Positions 33,818 to 42,522 of a DNA stretch of 64,000 nt are shown here, in pieces; position 1 is the stretch's first letter; each line of letters starts with the position of its first letter. Under the pieces are notes generated by a model. It worked only from the letters and a program-made list of their open reading frames with translations. It had not been told where the DNA came from and did not search any database. Where the stretch lies: NCBI GenBank assembly GCA_000965745.1, contig CP009479.1:310001-374000 (forward strand), in the 5' to 3' direction. The stretch comes from an uncultured archaeon (lineage in GTDB: Archaea; Thermoplasmatota; Thermoplasmata; Thermoplasmatales; Thermoplasmataceae). A program made the translations under genes and the position numbers.

Positions 33818-34759
33818 TTGTCATACTTGGAAACCAGAGAGGAACGGTCAGTTTCCAGGCTTTATTACTATGCCATCAGACTCAGGCTGATTGCTGAGAA
33901 CATGGGTGAGTCATTCGTGTATCCCACAGACAAGGACATCGAAAAAGCACTGTCTTATCAGAAAAAGAGAGGCCTTTCTGAGTGGTCAATCAAGGATAAA
34001 TAGACAGTCTTCAAGAAATTTTACCACTGGCCTGGGAAGAGTGAAGAAGTAGCTTGGATCAAACGAAACAGGAGGCCGAATTACAAAGTAAAACCTGATT
34101 TTAATATCTCACAAACTGAAATTGATCTGTTAGTGAATACTTGTGATAATGCAAGAGACAAAGCAATCATAACTGTCCTTTATGACACAGGAATAAGAAT
34201 CGGTGAGCTTCTGACACTTAAGCTGAAAGATATTGTGTTTGACTACGCTGGGATAAAGCTGTTGGTCACAGGCAAGACGGGTACGAGACAGGTCCGGGCT
34301 CTGGGAGAAAGTGTGGCATTCACCAGAGTTTGGAAAGATTCCCATCCCGATCAATTCAACGAGGAGGCATGGCTATTTTGTGGTATTGGTCATGATATGA
34401 GAGCGAAATCTACCATTGGTGAGCCAATGAATCACTATCTGATTTACAACATGCTTTCGAAAGTGAAGAACAGAGCAGTTAAGTCTGGATTCCCGGAATC
34501 GAAGAGGATATGTCCATACAAGTTCAGGCATAACAAAACCTCTCAACTGGCTAGCAAGGTCAGGGAACCAATTCTTGAAAAGACAATGGGATGGGTTCCA
34601 TCTTCCAGAATGACAAGCGTATATTTGCATCTCAATGACGAAGATATGGATTCGGCCATTCAGATAAGCTCCCATACCGAAATGATTCTTTCGCAGAGAT
34701 GGATTAGGTGCTCTGTGCAAGCAGCGATTGTAAATCGCAGAACACATTTATCAAGATAG
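33818..34759 (+). pseudogene. Tyrosine recombinase/integrase broken by one TAG
   Basis: An N-terminal SAM-like core-binding domain (61 codons) runs to TAG at 34001 and continues in the same frame as TVFKKFYHW and so on to 34759. The catalytic domain keeps Arg in TGIRIGELLTL, Arg-His in YKFRHNKTSQLA (first His replaced by Tyr), the G-W of MGWVPSSRM and the nucleophile Tyr in SVYLHL. This is the archaeal XerA/phage-integrase pattern. A single nonsense codon is the only defect seen, so inactivation is recent or the base is an error. It is about 12 kb from the nearest tRNA-Lys remnant, so a link to those integrations is not shown. Confidence 0.8.
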
Positions 34760-34899
34760 AACACAAGCTTGCTTAAATGGGATATCTTAACTTTTTCGCC
34801 GCCAATGATTCCCCAAGAGAATACGGGAATGGCATCAAATAATTTTGAGACAAAATTTTGGGGGTTTTATCACGGAATATAATTCCGGATATGCACTAA

Positions 34900-35340
34900 T
34901 TAACTTCTATAGAATTCAATAAATTCTTCTGAAGTCAATACCTCAAGTTCATCTTGATCTTTCAATTCATTTTTCATTGAAATCAAATCCTTGTCATACG
35001 TAATGATGAAGTCAGCGGAAATGCTTCTTCCTATTGCTATCAGGTACCAGTCATTTCCAATTCGGTTTAACATCTTCTGGTCATGTTCCAGGTTTTTCAT
35101 AGGAACATAACTGAACCAATTGTCGAGATCATCCATGAATTGGCGGAAATAGACTGGATCAATTTTTCTTAGCTTCGGATCGCTTTTGACAATTCTTCCA
35201 ATTTCACCCATCAAGACGTCGCATGTGTATGGCTGAACCCTCCCATCTCTGATTAGACTTATCACGTACTTGCTTGCCGTACCTGCTTTCCTGCCTAGAA
35301 TTGCGCGAAAAAAGACATTTGAATCAGTGACTACTTTCAT
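34900..35340 (-). CDS. PIN-domain toxin
   Basis: 146 residues. The leading strand VVTDSNVFFRAI carries the first Asp, and Asp in ADFIITYDKDLI marks the C-terminal acidic site. The arrangement fits the COG1569-like 'putative toxin component near PIN domain' family. It overlaps the upstream gene by 17 bases, an arrangement typical of a toxin-antitoxin pair. Probable RNase; the target is unknown. Confidence 0.75.
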   Translation of the reverse strand: MKVVTDSNVFFRAILGRKAGTASKYVISLIRDGRVQPYTCDVLMGEIGRIVKSDPKLRKIDPVYFRQFMDDLDNWFSYVPMKNLEHDQKMLNRIGNDWYLIAIGRSISADFIITYDKDLISMKNELKDQDELEVLTSEEFIEFYRS

Positions 35341-35860
35341 TTAATGGATGCCTAACCCTGTCAAATGCGTTATCAATGTCTTCTATTGTAATCTCGTTCT
35401 CCTCAGCGAATGATTCAAAGTAGTCGTACAGGTTCTCAAGGATCACTGCAGATTTTACAGTGTATTTCTTAAATTTGCCATACACGTAATCTATGAGCAA
35501 TTCCGAGCCCATTCTGTTGTAATTTTCCTTAATTCTTATCAGAGCAGATTTATGTGTTTGGTCTAGCTTGTTCCAAAGCTCGTTCGCTTCACTGAATCCA
35601 ACCGGGGTGAGTGTGTACCCTTCAGTATCATCAACTTTGCCAGATACTGTCAATTCAACAAGATCGCTGTCAAGTTCTCTTGAAAATGGGCCATAGTAGT
35701 GTGGAACAAAACCGTATCCGTCTATCTTGGAGAAAACAGTTTCCTTGAGAAGAAGAAACATTTCCTTCTGAAAGTGGGTCTTGGATGGTATGCTCTCATT
35801 GTCCCTCATAGTGGACCCTCTTGCGTAGATGAGTAATTTGAGTAGGTCCTGGTTACCCAT
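35324..35860 (-). CDS. Panacea/SocA-like antitoxin candidate
   Basis: 178 residues from ATG 35860, 21-30 bases downstream of a TATA-like TTATTATAAA. The core HFQKEMFLLLKE, FVPHYYGPFSRELDSDL, then YTLTPVGFSEA matches the Panacea/DUF4065 (SocA/YwgA-like) pattern, a domain known as a broad antitoxin partner for many toxins. Here it precedes a PIN protein and overlaps it. The pairing is read from context; neutralisation is inferred. Confidence 0.6.
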   Translation of the reverse strand: MGNQDLLKLLIYARGSTMRDNESIPSKTHFQKEMFLLLKETVFSKIDGYGFVPHYYGPFSRELDSDLVELTVSGKVDDTEGYTLTPVGFSEANELWNKLDQTHKSALIRIKENYNRMGSELLIDYVYGKFKKYTVKSAVILENLYDYFESFAEENEITIEDIDNAFDRVRHPLNESSH

Positions 35861-36083
35861 AAGTATCATTATCGTCCACGTTTATAATAACTTCCTCTAT
35901 TCACCTGTTGCACGTTACAGTCTAATCTGAATTCAAAAAAGAAACTACTTTATCACCGCTTGATCCAAGCTTACAGAACAGTCTACTAGAACCATAATCC
36001 GAATTCCCAAAACGGTCCTGTTGTGAATCCGCCTGATGATTTGAAGGAAAACCATTGAAAAGTTCTAAAATATTTATTGTGAG

Positions 36084-36551
36084 TCAGAATAAACATAATT
36101 CATCAAACGTGTTACGAAGTTCCGCGAGTTTATCTGATGAAATTTCAGAATCTTTAAGCCTTTTAAGTACATTTAATGGCTTTAAATCATTACGGGATAC
36201 TTTTTTAATTTGTAAAAATTTCTCAAAATCTGAATCGAAAGTGTAAATTTTCTTTGTATTATCATTTCTATTAGAAGTGATAAAATCGTTAACTATCTTA
36301 TGTATGTCTTCGTCAACATCTTCATCATACAAGACTGAGTGAGTGATTCCGAGCTTTCCTGTAATATCCCGAGAAAAGTTTCTATATATACCCAGGTTTG
36401 ATTTATCATAGAATCCAATATGTATATATGCTTCCCTATGAGCAGAAGCGTCTACGATTATTTCAACAGAGTCGAAGGTTTTCGTCAGAGTTTCTTCAAC
36501 TGCCAGTATGTTAGAAAGCCTAGCTTTTTTGTCATTGATATTAAAGGGCAA
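36084..36551 (-). CDS. Unknown protein, probably N-terminally truncated
   Basis: About 155 residues; the only standard start near the conserved part is a TTG at 36551. A VEIIVDASAHREAYIHIGF stretch is followed by GKLGITHSVLY and a TFDSDFEKFL segment, and the C-terminus is Leu/Lys/Glu-rich. The first part faintly resembles an RNase H-like fold (strand ending in Asp, then more strands), but this is weak. The upstream sequence is the beginning of an oppositely oriented gene, so the two collide head to head and at least one has lost its native 5' end. Possibly a pseudogene. Confidence 0.4.
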   Translation of the reverse strand: MPFNINDKKARLSNILAVEETLTKTFDSVEIIVDASAHREAYIHIGFYDKSNLGIYRNFSRDITGKLGITHSVLYDEDVDEDIHKIVNDFITSNRNDNTKKIYTFDSDFEKFLQIKKVSRNDLKPLNVLKRLKDSEISSDKLAELRNTFDELCLF

Positions 36552-37197
36552 ACCCGGGGAGTCTGAAAAGGATAAGAGTGAGGATGAAGCAATTGAAGAA
36601 TCCATAAGGGCACTCATGGGATATTCAGATAAGGTTGGTGTAACTGTCACTTCTATTGTTGTGAATGAAGACAGTGTTGATAATATACGGGACGCGGTCC
36701 TAGAGCGTCAAAGGGTTCATCCACTATCAGAGTGTTTTTTCAACATAACTGGTGGGAAAAAAGTACTTTCTCTCAACTTGTTCACGATGGCAGTTTGGAT
36801 GGATGCGACTCCGTATTATGTTGACATAAGTGGACATATCTCTGAGTTTTCAATTCCACGTATACATCCTGACAATCTTGATCCAGAAGGACCATATTTC
36901 TCTATACTGTCGATAATGTACTCTTTGAGTAATGAAGGAAATGATTCAGTACTTTACTCAGATGTTTTCCTTAAACTTGGTGAATCATACCGCCCAACGG
37001 TACAAAGAACCAAAGGACGGTATCCCAACCTCAGGAGAGGCACTTTTTCTAAACTGATTCGATACCTTATAGAGCGCGGCCTCCTTGAGGAAGATTTTGT
37101 CGGGGCAGGTCATAGGAGCAAGGAATTGAAGATCACGCGGGATGGAGTGTTCACTTTCAACTTCATTAATGGCCACAATAGTAAAGATAGTCAATAA
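36508..37197 (+). CDS. CARF-like/winged-helix protein, possibly N-terminally truncated
   Basis: 229 residues from ATG 36508. Residues 70-110 contain FFNITGGKKVLSLNLFTMAV, then a TPYYVDI strand, the pattern of the CARF-domain ligand-binding loop (T-G-G-[TK]-K). The C-terminal 90 residues form a winged helix ending RGLLEEDF and KELKITRDG. This architecture recalls Csa3/Csx-type regulators that bind cyclic oligoadenylates. The usual first CARF strand is not visible, so the N-terminus may be lost. No CRISPR array or cas gene lies in the window, so the regulator is an orphan here. Confidence 0.55.
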   Translation: MLESLAFLSLILKGKPGESEKDKSEDEAIEESIRALMGYSDKVGVTVTSIVVNEDSVDNIRDAVLERQRVHPLSECFFNITGGKKVLSLNLFTMAVWMDATPYYVDISGHISEFSIPRIHPDNLDPEGPYFSILSIMYSLSNEGNDSVLYSDVFLKLGESYRPTVQRTKGRYPNLRRGTFSKLIRYLIERGLLEEDFVGAGHRSKELKITRDGVFTFNFINGHNSKDSQ

Positions 37198-37240
37198 GAC
37201 GCCCCATGCAGAAATGTAGGCACTGCAGCAAATTAGATAT

Positions 37241-37312
37241 GCCGTGAGCCGGGATCGAACCAGCGACCTCCAGATCTTCAGTCTGGCGCTCTCCCTACTG
37301 AGCTATCACGGC
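37241..37312 (-). tRNA. tRNA-Phe (GAA)
   Basis: 72 nt on the minus strand. The acceptor stem GCCGTGA pairs with TCACGGC, the D arm is AGCTCAG..AGAGC, the anticodon stem is CCAGA-CTGAAGA-TCTGG with anticodon GAA, and the T arm is GCTGG-TTCGATC-CCGGC. CCA is not encoded and no intron is present. A TATA-like TTAAATAA lies upstream. Confidence 0.96.
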
Positions 37313-37492
37313 CTGCTTGTTGATTAGGTGCGTTTATTTAATCCTTCGCAGGGTCCACTGACACAGCGCTCCGATAACCATGAAAGGAGTGTGCATCTGC
37401 CATGTCGGAGAATAGCGAAATACAAGTACAGTTATCGTCGTGAAGTATAAAAACATAAGAATTATACCTTAAAGAAAAGAAAGTGGTACTGG

Positions 37493-38725
37493 TTGTATTC
37501 AAACGTGAATTATCAGCGGTTTGAGAAGAGAGTTTTCATAATCCTCTCAGGTTCAGCGCTAATCAATGCCACTCTAGTTGTAGTGATGGTATCGCTTCCT
37601 TTCCTTCTTGTCACCATGGGACTATCCCTCGCCTTCATGGGTGTTATCGAGGCGGTGGGCCTTCTCACAAACTATGCGGCAAGGATCCCCGCAAAGATAT
37701 ATGTGGAACGCAACGGGTCGGAAGCAGGCATTGCCTCCGGTCTTATAGCCATGGGAGTATCCATGAGCTTCCTTTTCCTTACAAAGAACCTTTCCCTGAT
37801 AATTGCTGCGGTATTCCTCATCAATGTCTCATACACACTTTTCCGGTACGGAATCAGGCCCAAGCTTACCAGAAAGCTCCAGGGGTCCGAAGATGACAGA
37901 ATCCCGTCCTCATACCAGCTCTTCAATGCCATAGGGCCATTCGCCGCCCTTGTGGTTGCAGGCCTTTACACGGGATCGGATGTAAGGCCGATATACGGTG
38001 GAATTTCACTCATCCTCCTCTTCGCGGGCGTTCTGAGCCTCTTTCTCCTGATTTTCAACAAGCCTCCCAGGAACACGAAGCCTCTCAGTTCAAGGTTCAA
38101 CGAACTCATCAGGAAACCAATGATGACCCTGAATGAGATAGGGAAAATAAAGGAAAAAGAATTTCTCCTGGCACTCACGGTAATACAGCTTGTAACCACA
38201 CTGTCCATCGGCGCAGTGCTTGTATTCTTCCCTGCCATGGCAATCAAGGACGGGCTTGGCAGAACAGAGATCTTCTTCCTCTTCGCCATAGTTGGAATTG
38301 CATCGTTCCTGCTCAGTTACGTTGGCAGGCTATTCAGGAGCGAGTTCATCGGAAGGATGTTCTTCCTCACCAGGCCCTTGTTCCTGCTGATCAGCCTGAT
38401 AATAATATCGCTGGGCTACGACCAGATGCTCTTCCTCACAGGATACGCAATAACTGCAGTCTGGTACATGCTGGAGCCGGGGTCAAGATATTTCGCCATG
38501 AGGCAGTTCGAGTACGGGGACCCTGACAAGATAGAGTACCTTTCAGCCATATTCTCAAGGCCAGTGGCCGTCATAGCACCGCTCATGGGGGCACTCCTCT
38601 GGCTTGCATCACCAAGGCTTGTGTTTGCTGTTGCAATATTCCCTACTCTTGTGGCGCTCCTTCTTGCCCACCTTATTGTCAACAGGCCGGAAATCTTCCA
38701 GGGCATCAACCCGGGCAAAAACTGA
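37493..38725 (+). CDS. Major facilitator superfamily transporter
   Basis: 410 residues from a TTG at 37493; a GTG at 37505 is the alternative. About 11-12 hydrophobic segments with a central charged loop near residues 185-220 give the two-bundle MFS layout. The helix 2-3 loop (near residue 60) has a weak form of the G-x-x-x-D/R-R motif (NYAARIPAKIYVERNG). The substrate is unknown. A TATA-like AGTATAAAAA lies at 37443-37452. Confidence 0.8.
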   Translation: MYSNVNYQRFEKRVFIILSGSALINATLVVVMVSLPFLLVTMGLSLAFMGVIEAVGLLTNYAARIPAKIYVERNGSEAGIASGLIAMGVSMSFLFLTKNLSLIIAAVFLINVSYTLFRYGIRPKLTRKLQGSEDDRIPSSYQLFNAIGPFAALVVAGLYTGSDVRPIYGGISLILLFAGVLSLFLLIFNKPPRNTKPLSSRFNELIRKPMMTLNEIGKIKEKEFLLALTVIQLVTTLSIGAVLVFFPAMAIKDGLGRTEIFFLFAIVGIASFLLSYVGRLFRSEFIGRMFFLTRPLFLLISLIIISLGYDQMLFLTGYAITAVWYMLEPGSRYFAMRQFEYGDPDKIEYLSAIFSRPVAVIAPLMGALLWLASPRLVFAVAIFPTLVALLLAHLIVNRPEIFQGINPGKN

Positions 38726-38764
38726 TCACATTTATTTATCTATACTGGATTAACAGGTTGTATT

Positions 38765-39133
38765 ATGATACCCGGAAGAATGAATAACAGAGAAATGAAG
38801 AGAATGATGGCGCAGATGGGCATCAAATCCTCGGAGATGCCGGACGTTAAGACCGTGATTTTCCAGGGGGAGACAAAGGACTACATGATCACCGATGCCC
38901 AGGTCACAATGGTAGAGGCGCAGGGCCAGAAGACTTTCCAGGTAGTGGGAACCTTCAAGGAAATCCCCAAATCCGCAAAGCCGGGCCAGCAGGCAGAAGC
39001 GCCGAAGTACAGCGATGATGACATATCGCTTGTCATGGAAGGGGCGCATGTGGACAGGAATAAGGCCATAGAAGCGCTGGACAAGGCCCAGGGTGAGCCG
39101 GCACAGGCCATAATAGATCTGACCGGCCAATGA
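38765..39133 (+). CDS. nac: Nascent polypeptide-associated complex protein
   Basis: 122 residues. The N-terminal basic helix (RMNNREMKRMMAQMGI) that contacts the ribosome precedes the NAC beta-barrel domain (VIFQGETKDYMITDAQV, then KTFQVVG). A C-terminal UBA domain follows (DDDISLVMEGAHV ... AQAIIDLTG). Archaeal NAC is a homodimer that binds nascent chains at the ribosome. It overlaps the CCA-adding enzyme gene by 4 bases. Confidence 0.93.
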   Translation: MIPGRMNNREMKRMMAQMGIKSSEMPDVKTVIFQGETKDYMITDAQVTMVEAQGQKTFQVVGTFKEIPKSAKPGQQAEAPKYSDDDISLVMEGAHVDRNKAIEALDKAQGEPAQAIIDLTGQ

Positions 39134-40428
39134 TAACCGACTATTCCAGTGCCATAGAGAAGTACACCCCCTCTTCGGAAGAGAGAAAGAAGCTCAGCTC
39201 CATTTCGGATAAAGCAAGGGACTTCATTGATTCGTACTGCTCCAGCGAGGGCATAGATGCAGACGCAGTGCTCGTCGGATCAGTGGCCAAAGGGACAAAC
39301 CTGAAGGGTGCGGACCTTGATCTGTTCATACGGTTTGACAGGAAGTATTCCAGGAAGGAGATGGAAACGTTGGGCCTGGATATAGGCCACAAAGTGCTTT
39401 CCAACGGCATCGAGAGGTATGCGGAGCATCCCTATGTTACAGGGTTCATGGAAGGCGTCAAGCTTGATTTGGTGCCCTGCTACAGGATACTGCCCGGGCA
39501 GAAGAAGGTGAGCTCGGTTGACCGGACTCCCCTGCATACCGAATACGTGAAAACAAACCTTGACAGGTCCCAGCTCTCTGATGTCCTCCTCCTGAAAGTG
39601 TTTGCAAAGAGCATAGGAGTCTATGGTTCAGAGGTTACGACGTCAGGCTTCTCAGGATATATCTGCGAAATTCTAGTGATAGAATACGGATCCTTTGTGA
39701 ATGTCCTCAAGACCTTCGCGGGATGGAAGGGCAGCTTCAAACTGGGAAAGAATGAATATGTCGGGAAATTCAGGGACCCTGTAATCATCATCGACCCGGT
39801 TGACGATGACAGGAATGCCGCAGCTGCAATAAGCCGCGAGAACCTTTCAAGGATGATACTCGCTTCAAAGCTGTTCCTAAAGGGGAAGGAAAAGGATTTC
39901 TTCAATCTGGAGCGGCCCATGGGGCCCTTCAAGAGAGATGACAGGGGTACAGCTATCAGAATATTCTCAGTCCCCAGGCCCGACCTCATTGATGACGTGA
40001 TCTACCCGCAGGCCCTCAGGATGAAGAACTCAATTTGCAGCATACTTGAGAGGGAGGGTTTTGAGCCAATGGACAGCGAGGTGGAAGTCTCTGACAGAGT
40101 GAGGATACTCATAGAATGCAGGAGGGACAGGCCACCTGCTTTTGTCCTGCACAGGGGACCTCCCGTGGACTCGGACAACGTTCTTGACTTCATAGAGACC
40201 TGGAGACACAGGGATGTCCTTCGCGGGCCCTACATAAAAGAGGATAGGCTTTACATAGACCTCAAGGGGGGCAGGAAAAGCATTGAGGAGGCTGTTCTCG
40301 GGGATATCGGCCCGCTCAATATCGGGAAGAGCCTGAACAGATACAAGAGGGAGATCGGGATAGAATCGCCGGACCTCAGTGCCGAAGACCCGCTTCTCCA
40401 GAGATTCCTCGCGAGAGGGCTCTTCTGA
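39130..40428 (+). CDS. cca: CCA-adding enzyme (class I)
   Basis: 432 residues. The nucleotidyltransferase motif LVGSVAKGTNLKGADLDLFI near residues 47-66 gives the G-S ... D-x-D catalytic site of archaeal class I enzymes. The downstream regions (DLVPCYRI, HTEYV, LKVFAKSIGVYGSEVTTSGFSG) fit the archaeal CCA body and tail domains. It adds CCA to tRNA 3' ends, which agrees with the tRNA genes here lacking encoded CCA. It is co-transcribed with nac (4-base overlap). Confidence 0.93.
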   Translation: MITDYSSAIEKYTPSSEERKKLSSISDKARDFIDSYCSSEGIDADAVLVGSVAKGTNLKGADLDLFIRFDRKYSRKEMETLGLDIGHKVLSNGIERYAEHPYVTGFMEGVKLDLVPCYRILPGQKKVSSVDRTPLHTEYVKTNLDRSQLSDVLLLKVFAKSIGVYGSEVTTSGFSGYICEILVIEYGSFVNVLKTFAGWKGSFKLGKNEYVGKFRDPVIIIDPVDDDRNAAAAISRENLSRMILASKLFLKGKEKDFFNLERPMGPFKRDDRGTAIRIFSVPRPDLIDDVIYPQALRMKNSICSILEREGFEPMDSEVEVSDRVRILIECRRDRPPAFVLHRGPPVDSDNVLDFIETWRHRDVLRGPYIKEDRLYIDLKGGRKSIEEAVLGDIGPLNIGKSLNRYKREIGIESPDLSAEDPLLQRFLARGLF

Positions 40429-40430
40429 CC

Positions 40431-40628
40431 CTATCCTCCCGAGAATACTTCCAGGAAGACCACCTCATCACTTTCAGAAACCGTCTCTTCATCAGTGGCC
40501 GGAGAGCCATTGACCAGCGATATGTACTGGTCTTCACGCAGCTTCATGGATTCCCGGAGAGCGCCGACTTTAACGTTCCCGTCTATGTTTTTGCGAACCT
40601 GTTCCCTTCCTACAACTTTTACCGGCAT
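40431..40628 (-). CDS. MoaD/ThiS-like ubiquitin-fold sulfur carrier
   Basis: 65 residues ending in Gly-Gly, with a beta-grasp pattern (VKVVG, a helix, YISLVNGSPA, EVVFLEVFSGG). The C-terminal Gly-Gly is the site of adenylation and thiocarboxylation in MoaD, ThiS, TtuB and archaeal SAMP proteins. Which role it has (molybdopterin, tRNA thiolation or protein modification) cannot be read from the sequence; a molybdenum enzyme operon 8 kb away makes MoaD possible. It is next to tRNA-Gln on the same strand. Confidence 0.82.
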   Translation of the reverse strand: MPVKVVGREQVRKNIDGNVKVGALRESMKLREDQYISLVNGSPATDEETVSESDEVVFLEVFSGG

Positions 40629-40643
40629 GAAAGTCTCCCTGAC

Positions 40644-40715
40644 AGCCCCGGACAGATTCGAACTGTCGTCGTCGGATTCAAAGTCCGATATGCTTGGCCT
40701 CTACACCACGGGGCT
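40644..40715 (-). tRNA. tRNA-Gln (TTG)
   Basis: 72 nt on the minus strand. The acceptor stem AGCCCCG pairs with CGGGGCT, the anticodon stem-loop TCGGA-CTTTGAA-TCCGA gives anticodon TTG, and the T arm is ACAG-TTCGAAT-CTGT. CCA is not encoded. A TATA-like AAAATATATATG lies at 40739-40750. Confidence 0.95.
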
Positions 40716-40781
40716 ACTACCTGCGTTAATTTGTGTCACATATATATTTTCATCGGGTGACGGTTTTCCTGCATCACACGT

Positions 40782-41957
40782 TCAGACTCTTTCAACAATT
40801 GCACCGTTTGCCATCCCTCCCCCTTCGCAGATAGCGATCAGGGCCCGGTCCTTTTTGTCCCTCATCATGGTGTTCAGGGTGGTGGCAAGGATCCTCGTTC
40901 CTGTTGCCCCCAGCGGGTGGCCCAGAGCAATCGCTCCCCCATGCGGATTCAGTTTGCCCATGGGAACATCGAAGTGTTTCTGCCATGCAAGGACTACCGG
41001 CGCAAATGCCTCATTCACCTCGAATACATCAATATCATCAATTTCAAGCCCCGCTTTCATGAGCACTTTCTCAGTAACCGGAATCGGCCCCTTGAGCATC
41101 GTAACTGGATCAACCCCGACTGCTCCCAGTGAGATTATTTTCGCCTTGGGTTCCAGGCCATGCCCGCTCAGTGCATTTTCAGACGCAATGACAGAAATGC
41201 TGGCCCCGTCAGAGATCTGGCTTGAGTTTCCCGCTGTTATCAGGTCCAGCCCTTCAAAGGCGGGCTTCAATGAGGCGAGTTTTTCAAGGCTTGTATTCCT
41301 CCTGACACCCTCGTCCGTGTCCATGACCTTCATTTCACCCGGCCCGGATGGATCTTCCACTTCCACCGGAACAATCTCGTGCTTGAAATGCCCTGATGAA
41401 TCCCCTGCATTAACGTGGCTCCTCAGGCTTAACCTGTCAAGCTCTTCCCGGGATATTTCAAACTCCCTGGCAATCATTTCAGCACCCGCTGCCTGGCTGA
41501 ACCATTTTCCCCCCAAGCTGTACCTGTTTTCCAGTGAATCGGTAATTGGGGAACCCCTGGTTTCGATATTTGAGAACATGGGCACCCTTGTCATGGATTC
41601 CACGCCGCCCGCAACGACGAGGTTCTGCATCCCGGACATTATTCCGGATGATGCGAACTGGACGGCCTGAAGGCTTGAACCGCACTGCCTGTCCACGGTT
41701 ACTCCGGGTGTTGTCTCGGGATAACCTGAAGAGAGCCATGCATTCCTCGCGATGTTCGCACCCTGCTCTCCTATCTGGTCTACACAACCGATTATGACAT
41801 CCTCCACCTGTTCCGGCGCAACACCATTTCTTGTGAGCGTCTCCTTCATGAGTCCTGAAAGGAGATCCACAGGGTTTATGCCCCTGAGTGCACCGTTCCT
41901 CCTGCCGAGCGGCGTCCTCAGAGCATCCACAACGTAAGCAGTTTTTATCTCAGCCAT
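40782..41957 (-). CDS. Acetyl-CoA C-acetyltransferase (thiolase)
   Basis: 391 residues, full thiolase length. The nucleophilic Cys92 lies in VDRQCGSSLQ, the conserved NPHGGAIALGHPLGATG near 335-351 supplies the catalytic His, and CEGGGMANG near 376-384 gives the second Cys. It catalyses reversible thiolysis or condensation of acetyl-CoA, in fatty-acid breakdown or isoprenoid supply. Archaeal thiolases in mevalonate operons usually lie next to HMG-CoA synthase and an OB-fold DUF35 protein, which are absent here, so a degradative role is as likely. Confidence 0.92.
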   Translation of the reverse strand: MAEIKTAYVVDALRTPLGRRNGALRGINPVDLLSGLMKETLTRNGVAPEQVEDVIIGCVDQIGEQGANIARNAWLSSGYPETTPGVTVDRQCGSSLQAVQFASSGIMSGMQNLVVAGGVESMTRVPMFSNIETRGSPITDSLENRYSLGGKWFSQAAGAEMIAREFEISREELDRLSLRSHVNAGDSSGHFKHEIVPVEVEDPSGPGEMKVMDTDEGVRRNTSLEKLASLKPAFEGLDLITAGNSSQISDGASISVIASENALSGHGLEPKAKIISLGAVGVDPVTMLKGPIPVTEKVLMKAGLEIDDIDVFEVNEAFAPVVLAWQKHFDVPMGKLNPHGGAIALGHPLGATGTRILATTLNTMMRDKKDRALIAICEGGGMANGAIVERV

Positions 41958-42025
41958 TTAAATGCCCCTATTATTGACTGGATTACTACAAAACCTTATA
42001 ACTCTTTAACGGGCTGAGTGAGACC

Positions 42026-42484
42026 ATGGCACTTAGCATGGGCACCAGGGCCCCTGATTTTGAGGGAAAGACGGATGAAGGCAGCCAGATAAGGCTTTAC
42101 GAGGTTCTGAACAGCGGACCGGTAGTGCTCTATTTCTATCCAAAGGACGAGACTCCCGGCTGCACAAAAGAGGCCTGCACCTTCAGGGACAATTGGGATG
42201 AGATAAGGGAGCTGGGAGGCACAGTTCTTGGCGTGAGCTCGGATTCCGTCGAGTCGCACAAATCATTCAAGGAGCACAGGAAGCTTCAATTCACCCTCGT
42301 ATCGGATCCGGACGGGAAGATCAGGTCGATGTATCAGGCAAAGGGGGCTCTTCTCCCCGACAGAATAACCTATGTGATAGACACCGACGGAACGATAAAG
42401 CACGTGTACAAATCACAACTGAATGCATCAAGGCACGCAGACGAGGCAATAAATGCCCTTAAGGTACTGAAGCCCGAAAAGTGA
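42026..42484 (+). CDS. Peroxiredoxin, Bcp type
   Basis: 152 residues. The peroxidatic Cys46 lies in YPKDETPGCTKEAC, with the resolving Cys51 five residues later as in BCP/PrxQ atypical two-Cys enzymes. It reduces hydrogen peroxide and organic hydroperoxides using thioredoxin-like donors. Two further paralogues lie in tandem at 61.9-62.8 kb. It is divergent from the thiolase gene. Confidence 0.93.
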   Translation: MALSMGTRAPDFEGKTDEGSQIRLYEVLNSGPVVLYFYPKDETPGCTKEACTFRDNWDEIRELGGTVLGVSSDSVESHKSFKEHRKLQFTLVSDPDGKIRSMYQAKGALLPDRITYVIDTDGTIKHVYKSQLNASRHADEAINALKVLKPEK

Positions 42485-42522
42485 ATAATTGTAAAAGCTG
42501 AATAATAAAAAATGGTGTTTGT

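Noticed and set aside
34001-34003. TAG as a pyrrolysine codon in the integrase
   Set aside because: No pyl genes are in the window and the position lies in an ordinary Lys/Thr linker; a nonsense mutation is simpler.
40495-41937. A 391-codon plus-strand frame opposite the thiolase
   Set aside because: It is the antisense shadow of the thiolase and tRNA-Gln, with Ser/Pro/Phe-rich nonsense composition, while the minus strand gives a full thiolase.
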